From the NCBI RefSeq assembly GCF_000282495.1, contig NZ_AKJE01000095.1:1-64000 (forward strand): a DNA stretch of 64,000 bases. Direction: 5' to 3'. A program made the position numbers and the translations under genes. This DNA comes from Pseudomonas sp. GM79 (lineage in GTDB: Bacteria > Pseudomonadota > Gammaproteobacteria > Pseudomonadales > Pseudomonadaceae). Position 1 is the stretch's first letter, and every line of letters starts with the position of its first letter. The notes below the pieces were generated by a model. That model was not told the DNA's origin. It saw only the letters and a list, made by a program, of their open reading frames with translations, and ran no database searches. This document shows, piece by piece, positions 1 through 8,459 of this stretch.

Positions 1-144
1 GGAGCCATTATTGGCGGCAGCCGGCAGCGGCGTGCGCGGCAACACCGGAGCGTAGTAAGGGTCATTGGGCTTGGGCGGCGGAGCAACGCAGCCCGCGAGC
101 ACGACGACCCCACTCAGTGCCAGAACAGATACAAAGCGATTCAT
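1..144 (-). CDS. flgH: Flagellar L-ring protein FlgH (N-terminal part only)
   Basis: FlgH forms the outer-membrane L ring of the flagellar basal body. Only the first 48 codons lie in the window; the frame is open to its left edge. The start is hydrophobic and has a lipobox, LAGC, with the lipidated cysteine at residue 19, followed by a proline-rich stretch (APPPKPNDPYYAP), as expected of FlgH lipoproteins. It lies 52 bases downstream of flgG on the same strand, the usual flgF-flgG-flgH order. The call rests on this short segment plus context. Confidence 0.85.
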   Translation of the reverse strand, partial: MNRFVSVLALSGVVVLAGCVAPPPKPNDPYYAPVLPRTPLPAAANNGS

Positions 145-196
145 GACCCTACCTCACGGTGTTGCAGGCGACCTCATGGCCGCCTCATAGACTTGA

Positions 197-982
197 TTAC
201 AGATTCTGCGTTACGAACGAGAGCATCTGGTCGGCGGTGGAGATCACCTTGGAGTTCATCTCGTAGGCGCGCTGAGTGGTGATCATGTTGACCATCTCTT
301 CAACGGTGCTGACGTTCGAGGTTTCCAGAGTGTTCTGCAGCGTGGTGCCGAAACCGGCGAGGCCCGGGGTGCCGACTTGCGGCGCGCCACTGGCAGCGGT
401 TTCCAGGAACAGGTTGTTACCCACCGCTTGCAGACCGGCCGGGTTGATGAAGTCGGCGGTTTGCAGGTTGCCGATCACCTGAGAGGCCGGGTTGCCGGCA
501 ACGGTGATGGACACGGTGCCGTCACGACCGACGGTGAAGGTCTGGGCGTCGTTCGGAATGACAATGGCCGGTTCAAGGGCGAAACCGCTGGCGTTGACGA
601 TCTGGCCGTTGGAATCCAGGTGGAACGTACCGTCACGGGTGTAGGACGTGGTGCCGTCCGGCTGCAGGATCTGGAAGAAACCGCGACCGTCGATGGCCAT
701 GTCCAACGGTTGCTCGGTGGTTTGCAGGCTGCCGGCGGTGAAGTTTTTCTGGGTGCCGACGATGCGCACACCGGTACCCACTTGCAGACCCGACGGCAAT
801 TCGCTGTCCTGGGTCGACTGGGCGCCTGGCTGGCGTTTGATCTGATACAGCAAGTCCTGGAACTCGGCGCGGTCACGTTTGAAACCCGTGGTCGATACGT
901 TCGCCAGGTTGTTGGAAATGGTGGTGAGGTTGGTGTCCTGGGCGGACAGACCTGTTTTGGCAACCCATAGAGCCGGAAGCAT
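197..982 (-). CDS. flgG: Flagellar distal rod protein FlgG
   Basis: FlgG builds the distal (outer) rod of the flagellar basal body, crossing periplasm and outer membrane inside the P and L rings; it is exported by the flagellar type III system without a cleaved signal. The 261-residue product has the full family length. The N-terminal rod motif (ANVSTTGFKRDRAEFQDL, about residues 27-44) and the C-terminal EMVNMITTQRAYEMNSK are the paired coiled-coil ends shared by rod, hook and hook-associated proteins. It follows flgF by 45 bases and precedes flgH, so the three are probably co-transcribed. Confidence 0.97.
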   Translation of the reverse strand: MLPALWVAKTGLSAQDTNLTTISNNLANVSTTGFKRDRAEFQDLLYQIKRQPGAQSTQDSELPSGLQVGTGVRIVGTQKNFTAGSLQTTEQPLDMAIDGRGFFQILQPDGTTSYTRDGTFHLDSNGQIVNASGFALEPAIVIPNDAQTFTVGRDGTVSITVAGNPASQVIGNLQTADFINPAGLQAVGNNLFLETAASGAPQVGTPGLAGFGTTLQNTLETSNVSTVEEMVNMITTQRAYEMNSKVISTADQMLSFVTQNL

Positions 983-1027
983 TCGATTCTCCTCGTGCGC
1001 CTGTTTTACGGCGCGACGTTCTGATAA

Positions 1028-1768
1028 TTAGCTGATCTGCAAGACCCGAGCCATGGCCTGGTCATCGTCTTTGGCGGTGTTCATCATCTTGATGTGCAGC
1101 TCGAACTGCTTGGCCAGCGCCAGCACCGAAGTCATTTCTTCCACGGCATTGACGTTGCTCGACTCAAGGAACCCGGACACCAGTTTGACGTTGGCATCGG
1201 CCTGCGCCGGCTTGCCGTCCTTGGTGTGGATCGAACCGTCCAGGCCTTTGGTCATGTTCTTGAAGTCCGGGTTGACCAGTTTGATACGGTCGACTTCGGC
1301 CATCACCCGTGGACCTTCGCCCATCGCACGGATGCTGATGGTGCCGTCTTCACCGACTTCGATTTGCTGCTCGGGCGGCACGGCAATCGGCCCGCCATTG
1401 CCTACCACCGGCATACCGTTACCGGCACGCAGCACGCCCAGGGCGTCAACGTTCAAGCTGCCGGTGCGCACGTAGCTTTCACCGCCATCGGGGTTCTGCA
1501 CGGCGATCCAGCCGTTGCCCTGCACCGCGACATCGAGGTCGCGACCGGTTTCTACCAGCGAGCCAGGGGAGAAGTCGGTGGCCGGACGTTCGCTCATGGC
1601 AAACGCACGCGCCGGAAAGCTGTCACCAAACACCGGCATCGAACGGGCCTGTTCCAGGTCCTTCTGAAAACCGTTGGTAGAGATGTTCGCCAGGTTGTTG
1701 GCATGAGCCTTCTGCGCCAGTGCATTCTGGCTGGCGCCGGTCATTGCCACATAAAGGTACTTGTCCAC
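1028..1768 (-). CDS. flgF: Flagellar proximal rod protein FlgF
   Basis: FlgF is a proximal rod subunit of the flagellar basal body. The product is 246 residues from a GTG start (MDKYLYVAMTGASQNALAQK), chosen because an AGAGGAAAGAG ribosome binding site sits just upstream and the longer reading frame adds 34 residues with no family resemblance. The N-terminal AHANNLANISTNGFQ and C-terminal SSNVNAVEEMTSVLALAKQFE motifs are the conserved rod-protein ends. It is the most upstream gene of the flagellar group seen here. Confidence 0.95.
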   Translation of the reverse strand: MDKYLYVAMTGASQNALAQKAHANNLANISTNGFQKDLEQARSMPVFGDSFPARAFAMSERPATDFSPGSLVETGRDLDVAVQGNGWIAVQNPDGGESYVRTGSLNVDALGVLRAGNGMPVVGNGGPIAVPPEQQIEVGEDGTISIRAMGEGPRVMAEVDRIKLVNPDFKNMTKGLDGSIHTKDGKPAQADANVKLVSGFLESSNVNAVEEMTSVLALAKQFELHIKMMNTAKDDDQAMARVLQIS

Positions 1769-1983
1769 ACTCTTTCCTCTGCATGCCGGACGTTTGCCGC
1801 CCACCGCTGTACTGCTGAGCCATAAGCAATTTGCAGACCAACTTTTTTCTGGCGGCGCAGGGCCCGGCAAACAAAGGACTTGAGGGATTCAGAGGGGATT
1901 GGGGGAATGTGCCGAAGACGAAAAACCGGCGGTGTTATGCCGGTAGGTGGCAACGGTTGACCTTGAGGTTGACTGGACTACCG

Positions 1984-2061
1984 CCTTCGCGAGCAAGCCC
2001 GCTCCCACATTTAATTTGTGTTCGACTCGATCAAATGTGGGAGCGGGCTTGCTCGCGAAGG
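1984..2061. repeat. REPIN, inverted orientation (family 1)
   Basis: Two inverted copies of the 23-base unit GTGGGAGCGGGCTTGCTCGCGAA flank a short spacer. Here the left copy is the reverse complement, so the pair is arranged head-out: TTCGCGAGC at the left end and GCTCGCGAA at the right. It separates the 5' end of flgF from the 3' end of phhR. Confidence 0.9.
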
Positions 2062-2088
2062 GTCCATCACAGGCAAAACAGCTATCAG

Positions 2089-3648
2089 CTAAGACTCAGT
2101 CTTGCCAACCTCATACTCCCGCAACTTGTTGGCAATGGTCGTATGCGAAACCCCCAGCCGCTTGCCCAATTGCCGACTGCTCGGATGCTCGGAATACAAA
2201 CGCTCCAGCACCGCTTTCTCAAAGCGCCCGACAATCTCGTCCAAGCCACCCTCAAGCGAAAAATCGCCAAGCGGCTGACGCACGCCGTAGTCCGGCAGAC
2301 GAATATGCTCGGCTTTGACGGTGCCGCCGTCGCACAGGGAAACGGCCTGGAACAGTACGTTCTCCAACTGTCGCACATTGCCCGGCCAGTGATAGTGACT
2401 GAGCCGTTCCATGGCCGCTGGCGCCAGTTTCGGCAAAGGGCAACCGATCTGCCGACTGGCCTGATCGAGGAAGTGCTCCACCAGCGGCGCCAGTCCGTCG
2501 AGGCATTCGCGTAGCGGCGGGATGTGCAGCGAGAGCACGTTCAAACGGTGGTACAAATCCTGGCGAAACTCACCGCGAGCGCACAGCTCGGACAAATCCA
2601 CTTGCGTTGCGCAGATCACCCGCACATCCAGATAGACCTCTTCATCGCTGCCGACACGACGGAAGCAACCGTCCTGCAGAAAGCGCAGCAATTTCACCTG
2701 CAAGCGAGGGCTCATTTCGCCGACGCCGTCGAGGAACAACGTACCGCCCGCCGTCAGCTCCAACAGCCCAAGCTTGCCTTCGGCCCGCGCGCCTTCGAAG
2801 GCACCAGGACCGTAGCCGAACAATTCGGTCTCGGCCATGGACTCTGGCAGACCGGCACAGTTGAGCGCCATCAACGGTGACTGCCCACGCGGGCTCGCCA
2901 AGTGACAGGCCCGCGCCAACAACTCTTTGCCGGTGCCGGTTTCGCCTTCTATCAATAGCGGCGCATCCAGCGGGGCCATGCGCCGCGCTTCGCGCACCAC
3001 CGCCGCCATCACTTTCGAGCTTTGGAAAATGCTGTCGAAGCCGCGCAATTCCTGCTTGCGCACGTTATAGATGCGCTCGCCCACCCGGTCCGCCCGGTGC
3101 AACGTCAACACCGCCCCGGCCATGGCCTCGCTTTCGTCATGCTCCGATTGCAGCGGCGCGATGTCGGCGAGAAACACGTCGCCCTTGACCTTGACCCGCA
3201 AGCCGTTGATCCGTGACTTGTTGGCGCGCACCAGTTCCGGCAAATCGAAATCCTCGGCGTACCGCGACAGCGGAATCCCCGGCACCTCGTCCACCCGCAC
3301 CCCGAGCAACTGCGCCGCCGCACGGTTGGCCGCGACGATGGAGCCGCCCATATCGATCGACAGCACCGGAAACTCCAATGCACCAAGCAAGGCATTGAGT
3401 TCCATGTGCCGACGCTCGCTCGGCATCAGCCCTACGCGCTTGACTCCGAATACCCCGCCAATCGCCTCAAACTTCGGACGTAACGCCTGAAACTGAATGT
3501 TGATCAGGTTCGGGCAGTGCAGGTAGATCGCATTGCCGTGCTCACCGCCCACTTCGCCGCGAGCGACGTTGATCCCGTACTCGACCAGCAGGTTGAGAAT
3601 GTCGCGCAGAATACCGATGCGGTTCTGGCAGTGAACTTTGATACGCAT
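2089..3648 (-). CDS. phhR: Transcriptional regulator PhhR (TyrR family)
   Basis: PhhR activates phenylalanine/tyrosine degradation genes, here the divergent phhABC. The 519-residue protein has an N-terminal ACT domain (residues 1-75, MRIKVHCQNRIGILRDIL), a PAS-like segment (about 80-190), an AAA+ domain with Walker A GETGTGKE (about residue 233), and a C-terminal TyrR-type helix-turn-helix (SSRQLGKRLGVSHTTIANKL). The loop that contacts sigma-54 in true enhancer-binding proteins, GAFTGA, reads GAFEGA, suggesting action with sigma-70 polymerase, as reported for TyrR and P. putida PhhR. I chose the ATG at 3648, where homologues begin, over a GTG four codons upstream. Confidence 0.95.
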   Translation of the reverse strand: MRIKVHCQNRIGILRDILNLLVEYGINVARGEVGGEHGNAIYLHCPNLINIQFQALRPKFEAIGGVFGVKRVGLMPSERRHMELNALLGALEFPVLSIDMGGSIVAANRAAAQLLGVRVDEVPGIPLSRYAEDFDLPELVRANKSRINGLRVKVKGDVFLADIAPLQSEHDESEAMAGAVLTLHRADRVGERIYNVRKQELRGFDSIFQSSKVMAAVVREARRMAPLDAPLLIEGETGTGKELLARACHLASPRGQSPLMALNCAGLPESMAETELFGYGPGAFEGARAEGKLGLLELTAGGTLFLDGVGEMSPRLQVKLLRFLQDGCFRRVGSDEEVYLDVRVICATQVDLSELCARGEFRQDLYHRLNVLSLHIPPLRECLDGLAPLVEHFLDQASRQIGCPLPKLAPAAMERLSHYHWPGNVRQLENVLFQAVSLCDGGTVKAEHIRLPDYGVRQPLGDFSLEGGLDEIVGRFEKAVLERLYSEHPSSRQLGKRLGVSHTTIANKLREYEVGKTES

Positions 3649-3694
3649 ATAAAGGCCCACAAAACGGTGAGTGAGGTTGATGCCGAGCGCACAA

Positions 3695-3787
3695 CCTGTG
3701 GGAGCGGGCTTGCTCGCGAAAGCGTCGGACCATCCAACATTGATGTATCAGACAGACTGCCTTCGCGAGCAAGCCCGCTCCCACAGG
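3695..3787. repeat. REPIN (family 1)
   Basis: Inverted pair of the GTGGGAGCGGGCTTGCTCGCGAA unit with CCTGTGGG at the left end and CCCACAGG at the right. It lies in the divergent phhR/phhA gap, leaving about 260 bases for phhA control signals. Confidence 0.93.
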
Positions 3788-3907
3788 GGTACTTGGCAGA
3801 CCGACGTATTTTTCTGCCGAGGCACTCAAATAGTCGTCAAGATTATGTGACACCTGTGAGCCATTTCAAACCCGCAAATATCAATACTTGCGCTACAGCG
3901 ATCAATC

Positions 3908-3925
3908 CGTAACGAATACTTTACG
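3908..3925. promoter_or_regulatory. Candidate PhhR/TyrR box upstream of phhA
   Basis: CGTAAC-GAATAC-TTTACG fits the TyrR-family operator form TGTAAA-N6-TTTACA except at the outer bases and one inner base (CGTAAC for TGTAAA, TTTACG for TTTACA). It is centred about 130 bases upstream of the phhA start in the divergent region shared with the regulator gene. No convincing -24/-12 sigma-54 promoter was found between it and phhA. This is inferred from sequence form and position only. Confidence 0.45.
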
Positions 3926-4047
3926 AAAAGCGCAGATTTTTCCTGCATGCAACGACAATCACCTGCTGCAACACTGCACGCCTTGGAGTATTTCTAGGTC
4001 CATAGCTGTACACACAACAAGAACGAATCCCCTAGCAGGAGAGCAGC

Positions 4048-4833
4048 ATGAAGCAGACGCAATACGTGGCTCGTGAGCCCGATGCGCAAGGTTTTATCGA
4101 CTACCCCGCCGAAGAACACGCGGTGTGGAACACGCTGATCACTCGCCAACTGAAAGTGGTCGAGGGCCGTGCGTGCCAGGAATACCTGGACGGTATCGAA
4201 AAACTCGGTCTGCCCCACGACCGCATTCCGCAACTCGGTGAAATCAACAAGGTCCTCGGTGAAACCACCGGTTGGCAGGTTGCCCGAGTCCCCGCACTGA
4301 TTCCCTTCCAGACCTTTTTCGAATTGCTGGCGAACAAGCAGTTCCCGGTGGCGACGTTTATTCGTACCCGCGAAGAGCTGGACTACCTGCAAGAACCGGA
4401 CATTTTCCACGAGATCTTTGGCCACTGTCCGCTGCTGACCAACCCCTGGTTTGCCGAATTCACCCACACCTACGGCAAACTGGGCCTACAGGCCTCCAAG
4501 GAAGAACGGGTGTACCTGGCGCGCCTGTACTGGATGACCATCGAGTTCGGCCTGGTCGACACGCCGCAAGGCCTGCGCATCTATGGCGGCGGCATTCTGT
4601 CCTCGCCCAAAGAAACCGTTTACTGCTTGTCGAACGAGCCTGAGCATCAGGCCTTCGACCCGCTGGAATGCATGCGCACGCCGTACCGCATCGACATCTT
4701 GCAACCGCTGTACTTTGTCCTGCCGAACCTCAAGCGCCTGTTCGATCTGGCCCACGAAGACATCATGGGCATGGTCAAGCAAGGTATGCAGCTGGGGTTG
4801 CGCGCGCCGAAATTTCCGCCAAAAGCCGCGTGA
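4048..4833 (+). CDS. phhA: Phenylalanine-4-hydroxylase
   Basis: PhhA is a cytosolic iron- and tetrahydropterin-dependent monooxygenase that converts phenylalanine to tyrosine. The 261-residue length is that of the single-domain bacterial enzyme. The iron ligands are visible: H121 and H126 in HEIFGHCP, and E166 in WMTIEFGL. AGGAGAG precedes the ATG. It is the first gene of phhA-phhB-phhC, divergent from phhR, so it is probably induced by phenylalanine or tyrosine through PhhR. Confidence 0.98.
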   Translation: MKQTQYVAREPDAQGFIDYPAEEHAVWNTLITRQLKVVEGRACQEYLDGIEKLGLPHDRIPQLGEINKVLGETTGWQVARVPALIPFQTFFELLANKQFPVATFIRTREELDYLQEPDIFHEIFGHCPLLTNPWFAEFTHTYGKLGLQASKEERVYLARLYWMTIEFGLVDTPQGLRIYGGGILSSPKETVYCLSNEPEHQAFDPLECMRTPYRIDILQPLYFVLPNLKRLFDLAHEDIMGMVKQGMQLGLRAPKFPPKAA

Positions 4834-4938
4834 CCCGCGTCTTTTGGCATCAAGTGAGTCTGTTACGGATCGCCGCTTTGCTTTAGCGTGGTCCCACTGA
4901 CGACCGTTTTTCAAAACACTCGATTTCAGGAACACATC

Positions 4939-5295
4939 ATGTCCACATTAAACCAAGCCCACTGCGAAGCCTGCCGCGCCGACGCCCCTCAGGTCAGCGA
5001 CGAAGAATTGCCGATCCTGATCAAGCAGATCCCTGACTGGAACATCGAAGTTCGCGACAGCGTGATGCAGCTGGAAAAAGTTTTCCTGTTCAAGAACTTC
5101 AAACACGCGTTGGCGTTCACCAACGCCGTCGGTGAAATTTCCGAGGCCGAAGGTCACCACCCAGGCCTGCTGACCGAGTGGGGCAAAGTCACCGTGACCT
5201 GGTGGAGCCACTCCATCAAAGGCCTGCACCGCAACGATTTCATCATGGCCGCGCGCACCGACGAAGTGGCGAAGAACGCCGAGGGCCACAAATAA
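4939..5295 (+). CDS. phhB: Pterin-4a-carbinolamine dehydratase
   Basis: PhhB dehydrates the 4a-hydroxytetrahydropterin made by PhhA so the cofactor can be recycled. The 118-residue protein carries the family signature EGHHPGLLTEWGKV, and WWSHSIKGLHRNDF supplies the second active-site histidine and aspartate region. The N-terminus (MSTLNQAHCEACRADAP) matches Pseudomonas homologues, so the ATG at 4939 was preferred to an upstream GTG. Its stop codon overlaps the phhC start (TAATG), indicating translational coupling. Confidence 0.97.
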   Translation: MSTLNQAHCEACRADAPQVSDEELPILIKQIPDWNIEVRDSVMQLEKVFLFKNFKHALAFTNAVGEISEAEGHHPGLLTEWGKVTVTWWSHSIKGLHRNDFIMAARTDEVAKNAEGHK

Positions 5296-6488
5296 TGCAT
5301 TTCGACGCCATCGGTCGAGTACCTGGCGACCCGATTCTCGGCCTGATGGAGGCCTATGCGCAGGACCCTAACCCGCGCAAATTCGACCTTGGCGTGGGTG
5401 TCTATAAAGACGCCCAGGGCCTGACACCAATCCCCGAAGCGGTGAAGCTCGCCGAGCAGCGCCTGGTGGATCGTCAGCCCACCAAGACCTACATCGGCGG
5501 TCACGGCGATGCAGCGTTCGGCAAGGTGATCAACGAGTTGGTGCTTGGCGCTGATTCGGCGCTGATCGCCGAACAACGGGCCGGCGCCACTCAAACGCCG
5601 GGCGGCACTGGCGCATTGCGTTTGAGCGCCGACTTCATCGCCCAATGCTTGCCGGGCCGTGGCGTGTGGTTGAGCAACCCGACCTGGCCGATCCACGAAA
5701 CCATTTTCGCGGCGGCCGGGGTCAAGGTCAGTCATTACCCGTACGTGGGCAGCGACAACCGTCTCGATGTGGAAGCGATGCTGGCGGTGCTCAATCAAGC
5801 ACCCAAGGGCGATGTGGTGCTGCTGCACGCCTGCTGCCACAACCCGACCGGTTTCGATTTGTCCCATGACGATTGGCGTCGGGTGCTGGACGTGGTGCGC
5901 AGTCGCGATTTGCTGCCACTGATCGACTTCGCTTACCAGGGTTTCGGCGATGGCCTGGAGCAAGACGCCTGGTCGACGCGGTTGTTCGCCGCCGAGTTGC
6001 CGGAAGTGCTGATCACCAGTTCCTGCTCGAAGAACTTCGGCCTGTACCGCGACCGCACCGGCGCACTGATTGTCTGCGCGAAAACCGCCGACAAGCTGGT
6101 GGATATCCGCAGCCAACTGGCCAACATCGCCCGTAACCTGTGGTCGACGCCGCCGGATCATGGCGCCGCCGTGGTCGCGACCATCCTCGGCGATCCAGAG
6201 CTGAAAAGCCGCTGGGCCGACGAAGTGGAAGCCATGCGTTTGCGCATTGCCCAGTTGCGCAGCGGTCTGGTCGAAGCGCTTGAACCTCATGGTTTGCGTG
6301 AGCGATTTGCACACATCGGTGTGCAACGCGGGATGTTTTCCTACACCGGTTTGTCGCCGGAGCAGGTCAAGCAACTGCGCGAGCATCACAGCGTGTACAT
6401 GGTGAGCTCGGGCCGGGCGAACGTGGCGGGGATTGATGCGACGCGTCTGGATCTGCTGGCCGAAGCCATCGCTGACGTCTGCAAATAA
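5295..6488 (+). CDS. phhC: Aromatic amino acid aminotransferase
   Basis: PhhC is a PLP-dependent class I aminotransferase that turns tyrosine (and phenylalanine) into the 2-oxo acid, the next step after PhhA. The product has 397 residues. The PLP lysine is K246 in SSCSKNFGLYRDRTG, and HACCHNPTGFD holds the conserved asparagine region. The start overlaps the phhB stop by one base, and the N-terminus (MHFDAIGRVPGDPILGL) matches TyrB-type enzymes. A longer open frame to 5178 is an overlap artefact. Confidence 0.96.
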   Translation: MHFDAIGRVPGDPILGLMEAYAQDPNPRKFDLGVGVYKDAQGLTPIPEAVKLAEQRLVDRQPTKTYIGGHGDAAFGKVINELVLGADSALIAEQRAGATQTPGGTGALRLSADFIAQCLPGRGVWLSNPTWPIHETIFAAAGVKVSHYPYVGSDNRLDVEAMLAVLNQAPKGDVVLLHACCHNPTGFDLSHDDWRRVLDVVRSRDLLPLIDFAYQGFGDGLEQDAWSTRLFAAELPEVLITSSCSKNFGLYRDRTGALIVCAKTADKLVDIRSQLANIARNLWSTPPDHGAAVVATILGDPELKSRWADEVEAMRLRIAQLRSGLVEALEPHGLRERFAHIGVQRGMFSYTGLSPEQVKQLREHHSVYMVSSGRANVAGIDATRLDLLAEAIADVCK

Positions 6489-6510
6489 ATATCAGACGCT
6501 GCACATCCCC

Positions 6511-6600
6511 TGTGGGAACGGGCTTGCTCGCGAAAGCGGTGTGTCAGGCAACGATGATGTTGACTGACACTCCGTCTTCGCGAGCAAGCCCGCTCCCACA
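6511..6600. repeat. REPIN (family 1)
   Basis: Inverted pair of the GTGGGAGCGGGC unit starting 22 bases after the phhC stop; the left arm has one substitution (GTGGGAACGGGC). It follows the end of the phh operon. Confidence 0.9.
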
Positions 6601-6766
6601 TTTGAATGTGTGTCGCCCCCTCTTGCTGACCTGTCTAGACAATCCCATCCGTCGCAACAAATGGATATAAAAGTCTATTTGTCATTTCTCCTGCTGTATC
6701 CTGCGCAGGCTTTTTTAAAAGCGCGGATCTACCAGATCTATCAACAGACTTAGCGAGGAGCGCGAC

Positions 6767-6898
6767 ATGCACGAGATCCCTAATCTCCCCTTCCCAAGCC
6801 TGCACGAAACTGAGCAGACAACCACGCAACAAGCCGGCGCCCAACAGCCCGAGACGAAAGAAGCACCTGAACGCCGCCAGGCCGACAGCGAAGACTGA
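6767..6898 (+). CDS. Small hypothetical protein, 43 aa
   Basis: A 43-residue frame begins MHEIPNLPFPSLHETEQ and continues into a glutamine/glutamate-rich, hydrophilic tail (QQPETKEAPERRQADSED). It is preceded by a good ribosome binding site, GCGAGGAGCGCGAC. No signal peptide, membrane segment or known motif is visible. It lies between the phh operon and another small gene. I do not recognise a function; the ribosome binding site and the clean frame are the support. Confidence 0.55.
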   Translation: MHEIPNLPFPSLHETEQTTTQQAGAQQPETKEAPERRQADSED

Positions 6899-6918
6899 TA
6901 CACCCGCACGACCAGACC

Positions 6919-6950
6919 GTGTGGAAAGCGCTAATATGCGCTTTCCACAC
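6919..6950. promoter_or_regulatory. Perfect 13-bp inverted repeat
   Basis: GTGTGGAAAGCGC and its exact complement GCGCTTTCCACAC are separated by the six bases TAATAT. It begins 20 bases after the 43-aa gene and ends 23 bases before the 60-aa gene. There is no T-run on the plus strand, so it is either a weak terminator, an mRNA hairpin or an operator whose loop carries a -10-like sequence. Confidence 0.6.
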
Positions 6951-6973
6951 TGCCTGAACCGCGAGCCCGCACC

Positions 6974-7156
6974 ATGAGCGATGATTTCACTGAAGCACAG
7001 GCCAGCGTCCTGATCGGCACCGCCGAAAAAATGATCGAGATCTGGAACCGCCTTTCCCCCGAGAAACAAGCCGCGTTGCTGGCCCGCTTCGGCAGCGAAG
7101 AAAACGCCCTGGCCGCTCTGGTCACGACGCAACTGGTTGCCCCCGCCAAAACCTGA
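6974..7156 (+). CDS. Small hypothetical protein, 60 aa
   Basis: A 60-residue protein (MSDDFTEAQASVLIGTAEKM...) that looks mainly alpha-helical and amphipathic: EAQASVLIGTAEKMIEIW, then SPEKQAALLARFGSEENALAALV. No signal peptide or membrane span. The start follows GAACCGCGAGCCCGCACC, a weak ribosome binding site. It resembles short hypothetical proteins common in Pseudomonas, but I cannot assign a function. It precedes the MFS gene by about 100 bases and may share its transcript. Confidence 0.65.
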   Translation: MSDDFTEAQASVLIGTAEKMIEIWNRLSPEKQAALLARFGSEENALAALVTTQLVAPAKT

Positions 7157-7259
7157 CTCACCCCGCCTGGCAAATAGTTTTACTTTTTCACGCCCCGCGA
7201 CCGTTCACGCCGCTATCATAAGCAGCCTATCTATCCTGCTGCCCCGTGGACCTTTACCC

Positions 7260-8459
7260 ATGTCAGAAACCCAGCGCCCCATGGCGGTCACGCTGCAAGT
7301 CGTTTCCATCGTCCTGTTCACGTTCATCGGTTACCTGAATATCGGCATTCCCCTGGCTGTATTGCCGGGCTACGTCCACAGCGACCTCGGTTTCGGCGCC
7401 GTGATCGCCGGGCTGGTGATCAGCGTGCAATACCTGGCCACCCTGCTCAGCCGCCCTTACGCCGGGCGAATCATCGACAACAAGGGCAGCAAACTGGCGG
7501 TGATGTACGGCCTCGCCGGCTGTGGTTTGAGCGGTGTGTTCATGTTGATTTCGGCCTGGACGCAAAGCCTGCCGACGTTAAGCCTGATCAGCCTGTTGAT
7601 CGGCCGACTGGTGCTCGGCAGCGCGGAAAGCCTGGTCGGTTCCGGGTCGATCGGCTGGGGCATCGGCCGGGTCGGCGCAGCGAACACCGCCAAGGTCATC
7701 TCCTGGAACGGCATCGCCAGTTACGGCGCGCTGGCGGTCGGCGCACCGCTGGGGGTGTTACTGGTGAGTCAACTGGGTTTGTGGAGCATGGGCGTGAGCA
7801 TCGTGCTGTTGGCCGTTCTGGGTCTGGCGCTGGCCTGGCCAAAAACCGCTGCACCGATCGTTGTCGGCGAACGCCTGCCGTTCATGCACGTGCTGGGGCG
7901 GGTGTTTCCTCACGGTTGCGGTCTGGCCTTGGGCTCCATCGGTTTTGGCACCATCGCCACATTCATTACCCTGTATTACGCCACTCAGCACTGGTCCAAC
8001 GCGGTGCTGTGCCTGAGCCTGTTTGGCGCCAGTTTTATCGGTGCGCGATTGTTGTTCGGTAACCTGATCAATCGCCTCGGCGGCTTTCGCGTGGCGATTG
8101 CCTGCCTGTCAGTGGAAACCCTCGGGTTGTTGCTGCTGTGGCTGGCACCCGATGCCCATTGGGCACTGGCCGGGGCGGCGCTGAGCGGTTTCGGTTTTTC
8201 GCTGGTGTTCCCGGCCTTGGGCGTGGAAGCGGTCAACCTGGTGCCCGCCTCCAGCCGTGGCGCAGCAGTCGGGGCGTATTCGTTGTTCATCGATTTGTCG
8301 CTGGGGATCACCGGACCGCTGGCGGGTGCGATTGCTGCGGGGTTTGGTTTTGCCTCGATCTTCCTGTTTGCCGCCCTCGCCGCTTTGAGTGGATTGATGC
8401 TGAGCGTCTACTTGTACCGGCAGGCACCAAAGTATCGGGAAGAACGTGAAGCCCGCTAG
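7260..8459 (+). CDS. MFS transporter, YfcJ/YhhS-like
   Basis: A 399-residue major facilitator superfamily protein with about 12 hydrophobic segments in two halves. The loop after the second segment has the MFS signature form (SRPYAGRIIDNKGSKLA, about residue 63-79). The length and the phrases GRLVLGSAESLVGSGSIGWGIGR and VFPALGVEAVN suggest the YfcJ/YhhS (UPF0226) group of inner-membrane efflux proteins; the substrate cannot be told. The ATG at 7260 (MSETQRPMAVTLQV) is chosen because the longer frame adds a hydrophilic non-homologous leader. Its stop overlaps the convergent arfB stop by three bases. Confidence 0.9.
   Translation: MSETQRPMAVTLQVVSIVLFTFIGYLNIGIPLAVLPGYVHSDLGFGAVIAGLVISVQYLATLLSRPYAGRIIDNKGSKLAVMYGLAGCGLSGVFMLISAWTQSLPTLSLISLLIGRLVLGSAESLVGSGSIGWGIGRVGAANTAKVISWNGIASYGALAVGAPLGVLLVSQLGLWSMGVSIVLLAVLGLALAWPKTAAPIVVGERLPFMHVLGRVFPHGCGLALGSIGFGTIATFITLYYATQHWSNAVLCLSLFGASFIGARLLFGNLINRLGGFRVAIACLSVETLGLLLLWLAPDAHWALAGAALSGFGFSLVFPALGVEAVNLVPASSRGAAVGAYSLFIDLSLGITGPLAGAIAAGFGFASIFLFAALAALSGLMLSVYLYRQAPKYREEREAR

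Noticed and set aside
3926..4047. A sigma-54 promoter (-24/-12) for phhA
   Set aside because: No GG-N10-GC pair in proper context was found by eye; PhhR also lacks the GAFTGA loop.
5154..6389. A 411-codon minus-strand frame across phhB/phhC
   Set aside because: Shadow of the aminotransferase; no start context and no resemblance to any protein.
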